From Mucilaginibacter polytrichastri (GTDB taxonomy: Bacteria; Bacteroidota; Bacteroidia; Sphingobacteriales; Sphingobacteriaceae), in the NCBI RefSeq assembly GCF_001911425.1, contig NZ_MPPL01000001.1:2051388-2115387 (forward strand): 64,000 bases of DNA, given 5' to 3'. The position numbers and the translations under genes are program-made. Positions within the stretch are counted from its first letter, which is position 1. Each line of letters opens with the position of its first letter. Below, one piece after another: positions 18,839-27,872 of the stretch. Under the pieces are notes generated by a model that searched no databases, was not told the DNA's origin, and saw only the letters and a list, made by a program, of their open reading frames with translations.

Positions 18839-19843
18839 ATGGCTGCATTATCAATCATTATCCCTGTGTATAACAAGGAGGCACAGATCAATGCTTGTAT
18901 TCAATCTGTACTTAATCAAACTTTTACAGATTTCGAACTCATACTGGTAAATGATGGATCTACCGATAAAAGTGGAGAGATATGTATTGCTTACGAGCAG
19001 CAAGATAACCGCGTTATAGTAATTAACCAGGAAAATGGCGGTGTTTCTGCTGCCAGAAATACAGGCATTAACCACGCGACAGGCTACTATATTGGCTTTG
19101 TAGATAGTGATGATACCATAGAACCCAACATGTACCAGCTGTTGATGAATAATGCCTTATCGTACAATGCGGATATATCGGTATGCAGGTTACGTGTTAT
19201 TTTCCCAAATAAAACTGTTACCCCGGATGAAGATGAAAAAGTTATTATCCTAAATCATGATGATGCTCTGTCGGCCTGTTTAAAAGGTGACCTGGATCGT
19301 AGTGCCAATAATAAGATTTACAAAACATCCATAGCGCGTGAAATTAAGTTTGAAGGGAACATTTACGAAGATATTTTATATACCTGCAAGGCATTCTTGA
19401 GGGCACAAAAAACTGTGCTGCAAAATGCAATTATGTATAATTACATTCTCAGCGATAACTCGGCCAGCATGAGCGCCTTTAATCCAAAATATATAGAAAC
19501 CATTAAGGTATCGGCTGCCATGGTTAAACTGGTATCGGATAGCAATCCAAAATGCCTTTTAGATGCACAGGTATTCGATATTGTATCCAATATCTCGCTG
19601 CTTAATTTACTGCTGCTTGCCGGAAAAGATGATTATCCTAAAGAGTACCACACGGTGGTAAAAAATTTAGATAATTACAAGTCTATCATCAACAGTAACA
19701 TCTTGACAGCCAAACACAGATATGCATTGAAAATATTTCATTATTCCCCCAGCCTATACACCCGGTTAATGTACTGGTACGGTATACTTACTGATGCCGA
19801 GGTGGTGAAAAGGACTAAAAAATCATTGCAGAAAAACGTTTAA
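18839..19843 (+). CDS. Family 2 glycosyltransferase
   Basis: A 334-residue GT-A enzyme. The start 'SIIIPVYNKE' and 'LVNDGSTDKS' form the nucleotide-sugar binding part, 'ENGGVSAARNTGI' follows, and 'VDSDD' (89-92) is the metal-binding DxD-type motif. It would add one sugar to the growing lipid-linked repeat unit at the cytoplasmic face. The sugar specificity cannot be read. It is tightly packed in the operon, starting 1 bp after the flippase stop. Confidence 0.9.
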   Translation: MAALSIIIPVYNKEAQINACIQSVLNQTFTDFELILVNDGSTDKSGEICIAYEQQDNRVIVINQENGGVSAARNTGINHATGYYIGFVDSDDTIEPNMYQLLMNNALSYNADISVCRLRVIFPNKTVTPDEDEKVIILNHDDALSACLKGDLDRSANNKIYKTSIAREIKFEGNIYEDILYTCKAFLRAQKTVLQNAIMYNYILSDNSASMSAFNPKYIETIKVSAAMVKLVSDSNPKCLLDAQVFDIVSNISLLNLLLLAGKDDYPKEYHTVVKNLDNYKSIINSNILTAKHRYALKIFHYSPSLYTRLMYWYGILTDAEVVKRTKKSLQKNV

Positions 19844-19858
19844 AACAATCCAGGATAC

Positions 19859-20383
19859 ATGAACTTTTTTGAATTTATATTTCAGGACTGGCACGTCAAT
19901 AAAGGTAATGCAAAGGGCAGAATAATATTGCTGTTTTTCCGCATGGCCAACTTCTGTTCTACCCGCAAAATTTATTACTACCTAGGGTTTATTTATCTCC
20001 TGTTTTATAAAATATTGGTTGAATGGTTTTTCAGTACCGAAATTCCATGGAATGTGAAGATCGGTAAAAATTTAAGCTTGTTTCATGGGCAGGCATTGGT
20101 AATCAGTAATCAGGTTGTTATTGGTCATAACTGCACGCTTAGGCAATCTACCACTATTGGCAATAAACAATTGGCAAACGGTGGCTATAGCAGTTCGCCG
20201 GTTATTGGCAATTATGTAGATATTGGTAGTAACGTTTGTATTATCGGCCCTGTTACTATTAATGATCAGGTACTTATTGGCAGCGGGGCTATTGTTGTTA
20301 AAGACGTTCCGCCTCATAGCACTGTAACCGGGAATCCGGGCGTAGCTAGGCCGCGAAAAGATATTAATCCCGATACATTATGA
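19859..20383 (+). CDS. Serine-acetyltransferase-like hexapeptide acyltransferase
   Basis: 174 residues. An N-terminal region with a hydrophobic segment ('IYYYLGFIYLLFYKILVEW') is followed by a left-handed beta-helix made of hexapeptide repeats ('IGHNCTLRQ', 'IGNYVDIGSNVCIIGPVTI', 'IGSGAIVVKDVPPHSTVTGNPG'). The repeats match the CysE/SAT branch, but the N-terminal helical domain of true serine acetyltransferases is missing. Such short forms in polysaccharide clusters usually O-acetylate a sugar. It overlaps the next gene by 4 bp (ATGA), which indicates coupled translation. Confidence 0.82.
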   Translation: MNFFEFIFQDWHVNKGNAKGRIILLFFRMANFCSTRKIYYYLGFIYLLFYKILVEWFFSTEIPWNVKIGKNLSLFHGQALVISNQVVIGHNCTLRQSTTIGNKQLANGGYSSSPVIGNYVDIGSNVCIIGPVTINDQVLIGSGAIVVKDVPPHSTVTGNPGVARPRKDINPDTL

Positions 20384-21483
20384 GCAAGCCAAGAATATTA
20401 TTTAGTATGCCCACACGTCACCACGTAGAAATTGCGCTGGACGAAATGGAAGGACTACAAGAGCGAGGCTACACTTGCAATAAATTTTTTTATGCGGCCA
20501 AAGATGGCGTTAGGTCAAATACAGGCCGTATGCGTGTTATATTTCAAAATGCTTTTAACCTCATCAAATTAGCCCGCTTTTTTAAACCCGATGTTATTTA
20601 CTTTAATTCGAGATTAGAGGTACTGGCTGGTATCCGCGATTTTATTACCATTTCGTTATTCAAAACTTTTTACCGTCACCCGGTTAGCTTCATCATCAAA
20701 TCTCATGGATCGGACATTGATGTGTTTGAAAGTAAAAACCCATTGATCAGTAAAATTGTACTCCCATTTCTTAAAAAACATGTTTCGGCATGGCTCTTCC
20801 TTTCTACAGAAGAACGGAAAAAAATCACCGAGGCTGATTATTTGCCTGCAGCAAAAGTATTTGTTACCAAAAATATTGTACGTATTACTCAATTTAAGGC
20901 CGACGATGCTTTTAGGAAACAGTATAAGATTCCAGATCATCATAAAATTTTGCTTTTTGTAGGCCGGGTTATCAAGCAGAAGGGTATTTTCGATGTAATA
21001 AAGGCTTTCCCCCAAATAAAACAACAGCATGATGTTAAATTAATCATAGTGGGTGATGGCACCGAACTAGAAAGCATCCAACAACTTACAATTGAACTGG
21101 GAATAACTAATCAGGTTATTTTTACCGGCTTTATTCCCGAACAGGATGTGATACCTTTTTATGCGAATAGCGATATCCTTGTATTCCCAACTTACTTTCC
21201 GGAGGGCTTTCCGATGGCATTATTTAATGCCGTAGCAGCTGGTATGTGTATTGTTACTACCCCAACCCGTGCAGCTGTAGATTATTTAACAGAACCAGAA
21301 AATTGCCTCTGGACCGAGCCGGAGAATAGTACAAACCTTGCAAATAAGGTTAATAACCTGCTACAATCAACTGCGCTGATAACAGAAATGAAGGCCAACA
21401 ACATGATTAAGGGAAACTTATTTAGCAAGCGCCAGGTATGCGTTGAATTAGCTGCAACAATTGAAAAAGTAATAAATTTATAA
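20380..21483 (+). CDS. Family 4 glycosyltransferase (GT-B)
   Basis: A 367-residue GT-B enzyme. The C-terminal half holds 'LLFVGRVIKQKGIFDVIKAF', 'IIVGDGTE' and 'VFPTYFPEGFPMALFNAVAAG', the nucleotide-sugar binding E-x7-E region of GT4 enzymes. The N-terminal half is the acceptor domain. Its likely role is adding a sugar to the repeat unit; donor and acceptor are unknown. The start codon overlaps the stop of the preceding acetyltransferase, and its own stop overlaps the next start by one base. Confidence 0.9.
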   Translation: MSKPRILFSMPTRHHVEIALDEMEGLQERGYTCNKFFYAAKDGVRSNTGRMRVIFQNAFNLIKLARFFKPDVIYFNSRLEVLAGIRDFITISLFKTFYRHPVSFIIKSHGSDIDVFESKNPLISKIVLPFLKKHVSAWLFLSTEERKKITEADYLPAAKVFVTKNIVRITQFKADDAFRKQYKIPDHHKILLFVGRVIKQKGIFDVIKAFPQIKQQHDVKLIIVGDGTELESIQQLTIELGITNQVIFTGFIPEQDVIPFYANSDILVFPTYFPEGFPMALFNAVAAGMCIVTTPTRAAVDYLTEPENCLWTEPENSTNLANKVNNLLQSTALITEMKANNMIKGNLFSKRQVCVELAATIEKVINL

Positions 21484-22022
21484 TGTCGGTAATCAACATA
21501 TTAAAAAAGCTTAGAAACGAATTTCTCAGGAAAGTAGTTTACCGTAAATATAAGATAGGCCCCGGTTTTTACAGCGGCACCCGTGTAAGGATATGGGGTA
21601 AAAAAACGATATCTATCGGCAAAAACTTCTACATTGGCCGCGATTCATTTATAGAAAGTGATGCCATTATTGGCGATAACGTATTATGGGGAAACCGTGT
21701 GGCGTTGGTTGGCCGGTATGATCATCATTATTTACAGCCCGGGGTGCCTATCCGCCTGGCCTCGCAAATACGAGATAAGGATTACAACTGGTTAGGGCTA
21801 AACAGTGTAACCGTTATTGAAGACGATGTATGGGTAAGTTATGGCTGCACTATTTTAAGTGGTGTAACCATACATACAGGCAGCATCATTGCAGCCGGAT
21901 CTGTAGTTACCAAAGATGTAGAGCCCTATTCCATATATGGCGGTGTACCCGCAAAAAAAATTAAAGACCGCTTTGCCTCAAAGCAAGAATTAGAACTTCA
22001 TCTAAGTATGCTTAAGGCATAA
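21483..22022 (+). CDS. Hexapeptide-repeat acetyltransferase (WcaF/colanic-acid type)
   Basis: A 179-residue left-handed beta-helix protein ('ISIGKNFYIGRDSFIESDAIIGDNV', then 'VIEDDVWVSYGCTILSGVTI' and 'GSIIAAGSVVTKDVEPYSIYGGVPAK'). The segment 'VGRYDHHY' supplies a catalytic-type His. This is the maltose/galactoside O-acetyltransferase branch, and in polysaccharide clusters such proteins acetylate sugar hydroxyls. The start uses TAATG, sharing one base with the previous stop. It is the last gene of the tightly packed operon; a weak hairpin with a T-run follows at about 22090-22122. Confidence 0.87.
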   Translation: MSVINILKKLRNEFLRKVVYRKYKIGPGFYSGTRVRIWGKKTISIGKNFYIGRDSFIESDAIIGDNVLWGNRVALVGRYDHHYLQPGVPIRLASQIRDKDYNWLGLNSVTVIEDDVWVSYGCTILSGVTIHTGSIIAAGSVVTKDVEPYSIYGGVPAKKIKDRFASKQELELHLSMLKA

Positions 22023-22084
22023 TCATTAGGAGGTTTCAATTATACCCATAGTGTTCAGAATACACAACATTATGTATGCTGTGA

Positions 22085-22125
22085 AATTTAATAAAATGAC
22101 TAAAAAGGTCTTTTTTATTCTTATT
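22085..22125 (+). terminator. Weak candidate terminator of the polysaccharide operon
   Basis: A short imperfect hairpin (TGAC…GTC core extended by A/T pairs) is followed by a run of six T. It lies about 70 bp after the last gene of the tightly packed operon. The stem is weak, so termination efficiency is doubtful. Confidence 0.35.
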
Positions 22126-22302
22126 AGGAATATTTTATCTACATAAAGTAATATTGAGTTATAAATATTTCTCCATAGTGTTTTTATTATTCTATAGTTA
22201 ATTTTTGATTTTTTGTGGCATAATTCGTGATTAACTGCCAATATTAATTTATTGATTTATAATTAAGTCAATCGTATTTTTTATAAAAAACGCTAATACA
22301 AA

Positions 22303-23094
22303 ATGTCTCAAAATAATAAATATGATAACTTTTCGGGTTATCATTTATACTCAGAAACGCTAAACCAACTTCCAATTAAACCCAAACTTTTGGTTAATAC
22401 TATCAATCAATATTCATATTGTATTGCAGACCAAGATTCGGATTTTAAAGATTCATTACAAAAATCTGATGTTTTATTACCAGACGGAGTTGGTGTAGTT
22501 AAGGCAGCTCGATTTCTAACAGGTAAAACAATTAAAAAAATTGCAGGTGCAGATCTTCATCAATATTTACTGGAGTCATTGAATGAAAAAAGCGGTAAAT
22601 GTTTTTATCTCGGGGCTACTCCTCAAACATTAGAAAAAATTAAGGCCAGAATTGCAATTGAATATCCCAATATTAAAGTGGAAACATATTCGCCGCCATT
22701 TAAAAAGGAATTTAGTGTAATTGATAATCACAAAATATTAGATGCCGTAAATGCTTTCAGACCAGATGTATTATTTGTGGGCATGACAGCCCCTAAACAA
22801 GAAATATGGGCAACTAAAAATAAATGGGCATTGGACACTAAGTTAATTTGTTCTATCGGTGCAGTGTTTGATTTCTATGCAGGCACTGTTAAACGCCCAA
22901 ACAAACTATGGATAAAATTTGGCTTGGAGTGGCTGGGCCGGTTAATATCTGAGCCTAAGCGTTTATGGAAAAGATACCTGTATTTCGGGCCTATATTTGC
23001 CGGTTTAATATTAAAAGAGAAACTAAAACAGATATTCGCAAAGCCAATTGTAGAACCTGTTTACAACATTAAATCATTAAGGTCAGCTGCCTGA
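22303..23094 (+). CDS. WecG/TagA/CpsF-family glycosyltransferase (GT26), copy 2
   Basis: A 263-residue GT26 enzyme closely similar to the product of 9245-10021: the same 'LLPDGVGVV', 'KIAGADLHQYLL', 'FVGMTAPKQEIWA' and 'FDFYAGTVKRPNK' blocks, and the same basic C-terminus. The classic 'PDG' form of the acidic motif is kept here, while copy 1 has 'ADG'. It has its own 280-bp AT-rich leader and is therefore probably not in the main operon. Its last codons and stop lie inside a 19-bp hairpin shared with the convergent beta-helix gene. Confidence 0.88.
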   Translation: MSQNNKYDNFSGYHLYSETLNQLPIKPKLLVNTINQYSYCIADQDSDFKDSLQKSDVLLPDGVGVVKAARFLTGKTIKKIAGADLHQYLLESLNEKSGKCFYLGATPQTLEKIKARIAIEYPNIKVETYSPPFKKEFSVIDNHKILDAVNAFRPDVLFVGMTAPKQEIWATKNKWALDTKLICSIGAVFDFYAGTVKRPNKLWIKFGLEWLGRLISEPKRLWKRYLYFGPIFAGLILKEKLKQIFAKPIVEPVYNIKSLRSAA

Positions 23095-23109
23095 TCTTAA
23101 TGATTTAAT
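23068..23109. terminator. 19-bp hairpin between convergent genes (terminator-like)
   Basis: Arms 23068-23086 and 23091-23109 pair over 19 bp with one G-U pair and a four-base loop. It overlaps the stop codon of the second WecG-type gene and abuts the end of the minus-strand beta-helix gene. There is no good T-tract on either side, so it may block read-through or protect 3' ends rather than act as a textbook terminator. Confidence 0.6.
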
Positions 23110-25206
23110 CTAACGCTCATCATTGGCAGCTACAGCAGCTACAACTACTTTTTGTGGTACATTATAAGCCGCTATCTCTTTCTTGTCAGCACTATTATTT
23201 TGCTCAGACTTGGCAATGGTTTGCTCATTAGCTACCAATATAATAGATGAAAAAGGATCAATGCTTACTTTATCTTTGTAAACATTATGATGTACATCAA
23301 CATATGGCTTATCCAGCTTTATCGTTCTTACCTCGTTTGTTACATTAAATTCAAACATGATGTCCTGGTAGGGTAAAAGTTCTATAGAAAACTGGTCTTT
23401 ACCGTAAGCTGTTTTCCACCGGGTTAAGTTGTAGGTTTGATTAACACCTTTGCCATTTTTTACGGTTGAGGCCATAATAGCGCTTATCTCCTTTTTTAGC
23501 TGGCAATAATAATTGCTGTCTATTTGCCCAAAGGATATAATATCGTCCTGCTGAGAAGAGAATTTCGCATTGGGCTGCAGGTCATTTAAAGAAAAGAAAG
23601 TATTGTTACGAATGTTATTATTTCGGATATAAGTGCTGGTTTCTAAATAATGATCTTGTTCTAATCTAAGTTGCACGCCGTTATTAAAAACGGTGTTACC
23701 ATAAATATTAATGTCTTTAGCGTTGTGGATTTTTATACCATTATTAGCACATAAGGAAACTGTGTTGCCGGTAATAGCCACACTTTCGGTATTATCATCA
23801 ATATAAATGCCTTCTGCTTGTAATGATAGCGGAAATGTTGTGCCAGCGCCATTACCTATGCCATGCATAATAATATTGCCAACCACACGCTTACTCATTG
23901 TTTTAGACCAATCACCTATGTAAATTCCTGCGCCATCATCTTTTGTAAGGCAGAAATAAGTGATGTAATTATTTTTAACGTACGATGACGTACCGCCGAA
24001 GTAGACGCCGTTATAACCTGTACTATCTATTTTGTTTCTTTCTATCTGGGTGTTATCTCCAAATGATGTAATAGCTTCATAAGTACCAGAACCACTTTTT
24101 CCTAAACCGGGTATTAAGCCGGTATTTTTAATTTCATTATTAATAACGGCAGAATTAACACAGCCCGCGTCCATATTAACGCCTCCGCTCAATGAGTGAT
24201 TAAGGATACAATTTTGAATAGCCAAAAATGGAGAATAACTAGCCGAAATAGCATCGGCTCCAGTTAAATCAGTTGTACAATGCCTTAAAGTTATTTTGCT
24301 CGAATTGGTAATGTTAAAGGCATTGTTACCCGCACCAATAAAAGATAAGTTTTCGAAAACGATGTTGTTAAACTTAGTAATATTTACAAGGTTGCTTTCT
24401 GCATTAGTTTTAATAACTAAGTTTTCGGGATTCTTATTACCAACGTAGATCATCATCATTTTACGTGATGCATCATAATACCATTCGCCAAATTGGTCTA
24501 ACGTTTTAATATTTTTTTGTATAAAGTAGCCAAAACCATTTGTAGGCATATCTTTAGTACCTGCAGCATAAGTTATAACCCCGCCTGCGTTTGATGTTAT
24601 TGTGCTTTTATCAATAATCCATCTGTTTTTACGAATCACAACTTCGCTTCCGGTCCAATTGGTCAAATCACCAGATTGATTATCTATAATAGATGTATTC
24701 CCCTGATGCGATTTGTAAGTTAAATAGCCTTTATTAGGATAACGTCCTATAGCCTGCTGAACTCCATTTAAAATCAGCATACTGCCATCAGTTACACAAG
24801 GGCTTTCGTAAACACCATTCTTAACTAACTTCCAGTTTTTAAGTGTAGTCAGTCCGCTTATTTGAGGATTGTTTCCGTTGCCATAAGCACCAAAGTAAAT
24901 AGGTGCAAAAACGGCTCCGGATTTAGCTACCGTAATAGCACCATAAAAGGTCTCCCCTCTTTTAAATAATATAGAGTCTCCGGCACCAAGAGATTTAAAA
25001 TAAACGTTTAATTTATTGATTGATTTCCAGGGGGTAGATGGGTTATGAGCCTGGATGTCGGTATAAGCATCGTTACCAGTTGAGCTTGATATATAATAAG
25101 TAGTGGCATATGAATTGTTACAGCCGAACAAAATAACGGCCAACAATAAAACCCTGGATAGATTAAATTTGACAAGCATACTGTGCAAACATGGGGTATA
25201 TTTCAT
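23110..25206 (-). CDS. Exported right-handed parallel beta-helix protein, copy 2
   Basis: A 698-residue exported protein. The N-terminal hydrophobic segment 'VLLLAVILFGCNNSYA' could be a lipobox or a signal peptidase I site. It is followed by 'YYISSSTGNDAYTD', the usual opening of secreted beta-helix proteins, and many rungs ('IVFENLSFIGAGNNAF', 'ITGNTVSLCANNGIKI', 'INIYGNTVFNNG'). A beta-sandwich-like C-terminus follows. Starts at codon 1 or at Met10 (25179) are both possible. It shares the fold with the 11012-12448 product but is much longer. The likely role is as a lyase, epimerase or binding protein for the polysaccharide made by the locus; this is inference from context. Confidence 0.75.
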   Translation of the reverse strand: MKYTPCLHSMLVKFNLSRVLLLAVILFGCNNSYATTYYISSSTGNDAYTDIQAHNPSTPWKSINKLNVYFKSLGAGDSILFKRGETFYGAITVAKSGAVFAPIYFGAYGNGNNPQISGLTTLKNWKLVKNGVYESPCVTDGSMLILNGVQQAIGRYPNKGYLTYKSHQGNTSIIDNQSGDLTNWTGSEVVIRKNRWIIDKSTITSNAGGVITYAAGTKDMPTNGFGYFIQKNIKTLDQFGEWYYDASRKMMMIYVGNKNPENLVIKTNAESNLVNITKFNNIVFENLSFIGAGNNAFNITNSSKITLRHCTTDLTGADAISASYSPFLAIQNCILNHSLSGGVNMDAGCVNSAVINNEIKNTGLIPGLGKSGSGTYEAITSFGDNTQIERNKIDSTGYNGVYFGGTSSYVKNNYITYFCLTKDDGAGIYIGDWSKTMSKRVVGNIIMHGIGNGAGTTFPLSLQAEGIYIDDNTESVAITGNTVSLCANNGIKIHNAKDINIYGNTVFNNGVQLRLEQDHYLETSTYIRNNNIRNNTFFSLNDLQPNAKFSSQQDDIISFGQIDSNYYCQLKKEISAIMASTVKNGKGVNQTYNLTRWKTAYGKDQFSIELLPYQDIMFEFNVTNEVRTIKLDKPYVDVHHNVYKDKVSIDPFSSIILVANEQTIAKSEQNNSADKKEIAAYNVPQKVVVAAVAANDER

Positions 25207-25556
25207 AACTCATTAATGCTTTATTATTTGTTTTTGGATAACCGACTAAAAGCATATATAATTATATATCACAGCGCCTTTTATCAATATTTGTTTAAGT
25301 ACAATTACAAAGCTCATATAGCTTTCGCATGTATTGTTGTTGTATACGTGAGGTGGGTTATTAAAGTTGTATATAAATGGCTTATATACAAACATTAACG
25401 CCATTGTATATAGTAAAAAGGTATATTGAGAGGGTAATTTGCTCTATTTTGTGGTATTTAAATCAAACATTAACAGCTGGTTTGGGTTAATACTGAATTC
25501 GGCTGAAGTTAGGTTTTAGCTGTATCGGATTAAAAATCAATCGACACGTCAATCTC
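25207..25556. promoter_or_regulatory. Divergent intergenic region with a cluster of TTGTATA sites
   Basis: 350 bp between the divergent beta-helix gene and the acetyltransferase gene. It holds a perfect 10-bp inverted repeat, TTGTATATAA-N5-TTATATACAA (25367-25391), and two further half-sites (TTGTATAC at 25340-25347, TTGTATATA at 25404-25412). The spacing resembles an operator cluster for a dimeric regulator, but no regulator can be assigned. Confidence 0.45.
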
Positions 25557-26159
25557 TTGAAACAAAAAGTTTTTGTATTTAAAGTATTCTTTGAACTGAT
25601 AAGATGTGCACCGCACTTGCTGCTATTTGCACTGCATAAAAACAGAAAAATTATTTATGCCGATGTAGACAGGTGGGTTAAAATATATGCGCTTAACTAC
25701 AGCAGGCCCGTCAGCTTCTTATATCTGTTAAGTTTTTATCCTGAATATCGTAACGTATTTTATTTACGCGTAGGTGCCTGGAAATACCTTATAAATATTA
25801 TTTGCCCCAAGCTATCTACATTATACATTTACACCAATGATGTAGGTAAAGGCCTGTTTATACAGCACGGTTTCGCTACCATTATTGCCGCCAAATCAAT
25901 AGGCGAAAATTGCTGGATTAATCAGCAGGTAACTATAGGCTACAGTAATGAAACAGACCAGCCTACATTAAACAACAATGTAACTGTTAATGCAGGTGCC
26001 AAAGTTATCGGTAATGTTTTAATCGGAGATAATTCGATTGTTGGAGCCAATGCAGTGGTGGTTAAAAATGTGCCTGCCAACTGTACGGTGGTGGGTGTGC
26101 CTGCTTATATTATTAAAAAGGATGGTATAAAGGTACAGGCAGGCGATCAGAAATTATAG
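25557..26159 (+). CDS. Serine-acetyltransferase-like hexapeptide acyltransferase, second copy
   Basis: A 200-residue protein with an N-terminal helical part and a C-terminal left-handed beta-helix ('IYTNDVGKGLFIQHG', 'IGENCWINQQVTIGYS', 'VTVNAGAKVIGNVLIGDNSIVGANAVVVKNVPANCTVVGVPA'). The SAT-type repeat is clear. No in-frame ATG lies near the conserved start, so the TTG at 25557 is used; this is a little uncertain. It probably acetylates a sugar of the exopolysaccharide. It is separated from the main operon by the second WecG and beta-helix genes, and is convergent with the PAS kinase gene. Confidence 0.8.
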   Translation: MKQKVFVFKVFFELIRCAPHLLLFALHKNRKIIYADVDRWVKIYALNYSRPVSFLYLLSFYPEYRNVFYLRVGAWKYLINIICPKLSTLYIYTNDVGKGLFIQHGFATIIAAKSIGENCWINQQVTIGYSNETDQPTLNNNVTVNAGAKVIGNVLIGDNSIVGANAVVVKNVPANCTVVGVPAYIIKKDGIKVQAGDQKL

Positions 26160-26233
26160 CTTTAACTGTAGCTTAAATAAAGATTGTATTAAATTGATTT
26201 ACAGATACTTGCAGAGTACTGATGTAATCCTAT

Positions 26234-27688
26234 TTAATTTAATAAAGGCAGGTCAAAATAAAATGTTGAGCCTTCTTTACCTTTGCTTTCTACACCAATT
26301 GTACCGTTATGCGCTTTGATGATCTCTGCAGCAATATATAATCCCATACCAAAACCTTCCATTTTTCGGGCCTTTACATGGTCTGTTCTGGAAAATCGCT
26401 GAAACAGACTTTTTTGATTTTCCAATGGAATACCTATTCCATGGTCTAGAACACTAGTCCGCACCATTTTAGTTTGCTCGTCTACACTAATATTAACAAT
26501 GATCTGCCCTGCTTCGGGAGAATATTTAATAGCATTAGTGAGCAAATTGGTTAGTACCTGGCCAATTCTAAACCGGTCGGCAGATACTCGTGCATCACAC
26601 ATTTCGCTAACGGCAACATGATGTTTGGTATTGGCAAGATTTACTTCCTGTACCAGATCAATAATCAGTTCCAATAATACAAAGGGTTCTTTTTTAAGTT
26701 GTATTGTGCCTGTTTTAAAAGCCGAAGCATCCAGTAGGAAAGATGTTAAGCGGTTTAGCTTATCCGACTGTACCATAATACGGTCTATTGTTGTAGTTAC
26801 CCGCTCGTTAACCTTATCTTTAAGTTCAATACTCAATATCTGGGTGTAGCTCCTAATAACAGATATCGGCGTTTTAAGTTCATGACTGGCCACACTTATA
26901 AAGTCTTCCTTAGCCTGCTCCAGTTTACGTTGCAGGGTAACATCCTGAAAAGTTAGTAAATGCTGGCCAATGGATTTAAAAGTTTGAAAAACTTTACGGC
27001 AAGATACCAGCAATGTACCATCTTGCGCCTCATCGGTACCTTTATATAATAATTCAAAGTTCTCGAAGCTGTCATAATGCTGCATTTCCTCTTCCAGCGG
27101 TTTGGAGTCAAGCGTGGCAGAGAGGATCTCAAATAGATTTTTCCCTTCGGCCTCAGCCTTGTTAACTTCAAAAAGTTTAAAAAAAGCCTTACTTGCAGAA
27201 TTTATCGTCAGGTCAGCATTTAAAATCAGGATAGGTTCTTTTGATGTTTCTACAATGCTTTGCGCATATTTACGAGCTTCCAGGGCATCGTCTTCTGCTT
27301 CCTTCCTCCTGCTTAAATTACGTAGAATTTTAGTGTAGCCAATGTGCTCGTTTTCACTGTTGTACAATGGAAATACGAGGCCGCTTGCCCAAAACAATGT
27401 GCCGTTTTTTCTTTGGTGATATCTTTCGTCTACACCCCGGCCCTTTTCTAGTGCTTCTGCAAACTCATGCTCTGGTACGCCATTTTTACAATCTTCATCT
27501 GTAAAGATCATGCTTGCAGATTTCCCGCAAATTTCGTCTTCTGTATAGCCTAAAACCTCTTCTGCACCCCTGTTCCAGGTGGTTACAATTGCGTTCTTAT
27601 CGGTAGTAAATACGCCGTAATCTTCCAGACTCTCCAGTATATTTTTGTAGAAATCATTATCTAACTGAGAAAAATTCGAAACTTTCAT
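26234..27688 (-). CDS. Soluble PAS-PAS sensor histidine kinase
   Basis: A 484-residue kinase with no membrane segment. PAS domain 1 spans about 12-130 (with a PAC-like 'GYTKILRNLSRRK' end) and PAS domain 2 about 140-255. HisKA has the phospho-acceptor His269 in 'SHELKTP', and an HATPase_c domain reaches the C-terminus ('DHGIGIP', 'GFGMGLYIAAEII'). It senses a cytoplasmic signal through PAS domains and passes phosphate to a response regulator. No response regulator is adjacent, so it is an orphan kinase. Nothing visible identifies a cofactor in the PAS pockets. Confidence 0.92.
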   Translation of the reverse strand: MKVSNFSQLDNDFYKNILESLEDYGVFTTDKNAIVTTWNRGAEEVLGYTEDEICGKSASMIFTDEDCKNGVPEHEFAEALEKGRGVDERYHQRKNGTLFWASGLVFPLYNSENEHIGYTKILRNLSRRKEAEDDALEARKYAQSIVETSKEPILILNADLTINSASKAFFKLFEVNKAEAEGKNLFEILSATLDSKPLEEEMQHYDSFENFELLYKGTDEAQDGTLLVSCRKVFQTFKSIGQHLLTFQDVTLQRKLEQAKEDFISVASHELKTPISVIRSYTQILSIELKDKVNERVTTTIDRIMVQSDKLNRLTSFLLDASAFKTGTIQLKKEPFVLLELIIDLVQEVNLANTKHHVAVSEMCDARVSADRFRIGQVLTNLLTNAIKYSPEAGQIIVNISVDEQTKMVRTSVLDHGIGIPLENQKSLFQRFSRTDHVKARKMEGFGMGLYIAAEIIKAHNGTIGVESKGKEGSTFYFDLPLLN

Positions 27689-27779
27689 ATGAATTATATT
27701 GCAACCGGATAAAGGTATTAATTTAATTAACGGACATACTATTTTTAAATTTTAACAAAAAATATGAAACGTTTTATTA

Positions 27780-27829
27780 GCCGCAAAAAAAGCCTCAAAG
27801 ACTGATGTCTTTGAGGCTTTTTTTGCGGC
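27780..27829. terminator. Strong bidirectional terminator next to IS copy 1
   Basis: A perfect 23-bp inverted repeat (27780-27802 with 27807-27829, loop TGAT), including seven A and seven T at matching positions. It probably terminated the minus-strand SDR gene now at 29210-30106, but the IS element has come to lie between them. It also shields the IS from transcription entering from the left. Confidence 0.9.
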
Positions 27830-27872
27830 TATGTCTCGTCCTGAAAAAAGTTGACTAAAATATAGTCAACAA

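Noticed and set aside
22026..22241. A 71-residue minus-strand frame between the acetyltransferase and second WecG genes
   Set aside because: It lies in very AT-rich DNA with Ile/Leu/Lys/Asn-biased composition expected of random sequence, and it overlaps the candidate operon terminator.
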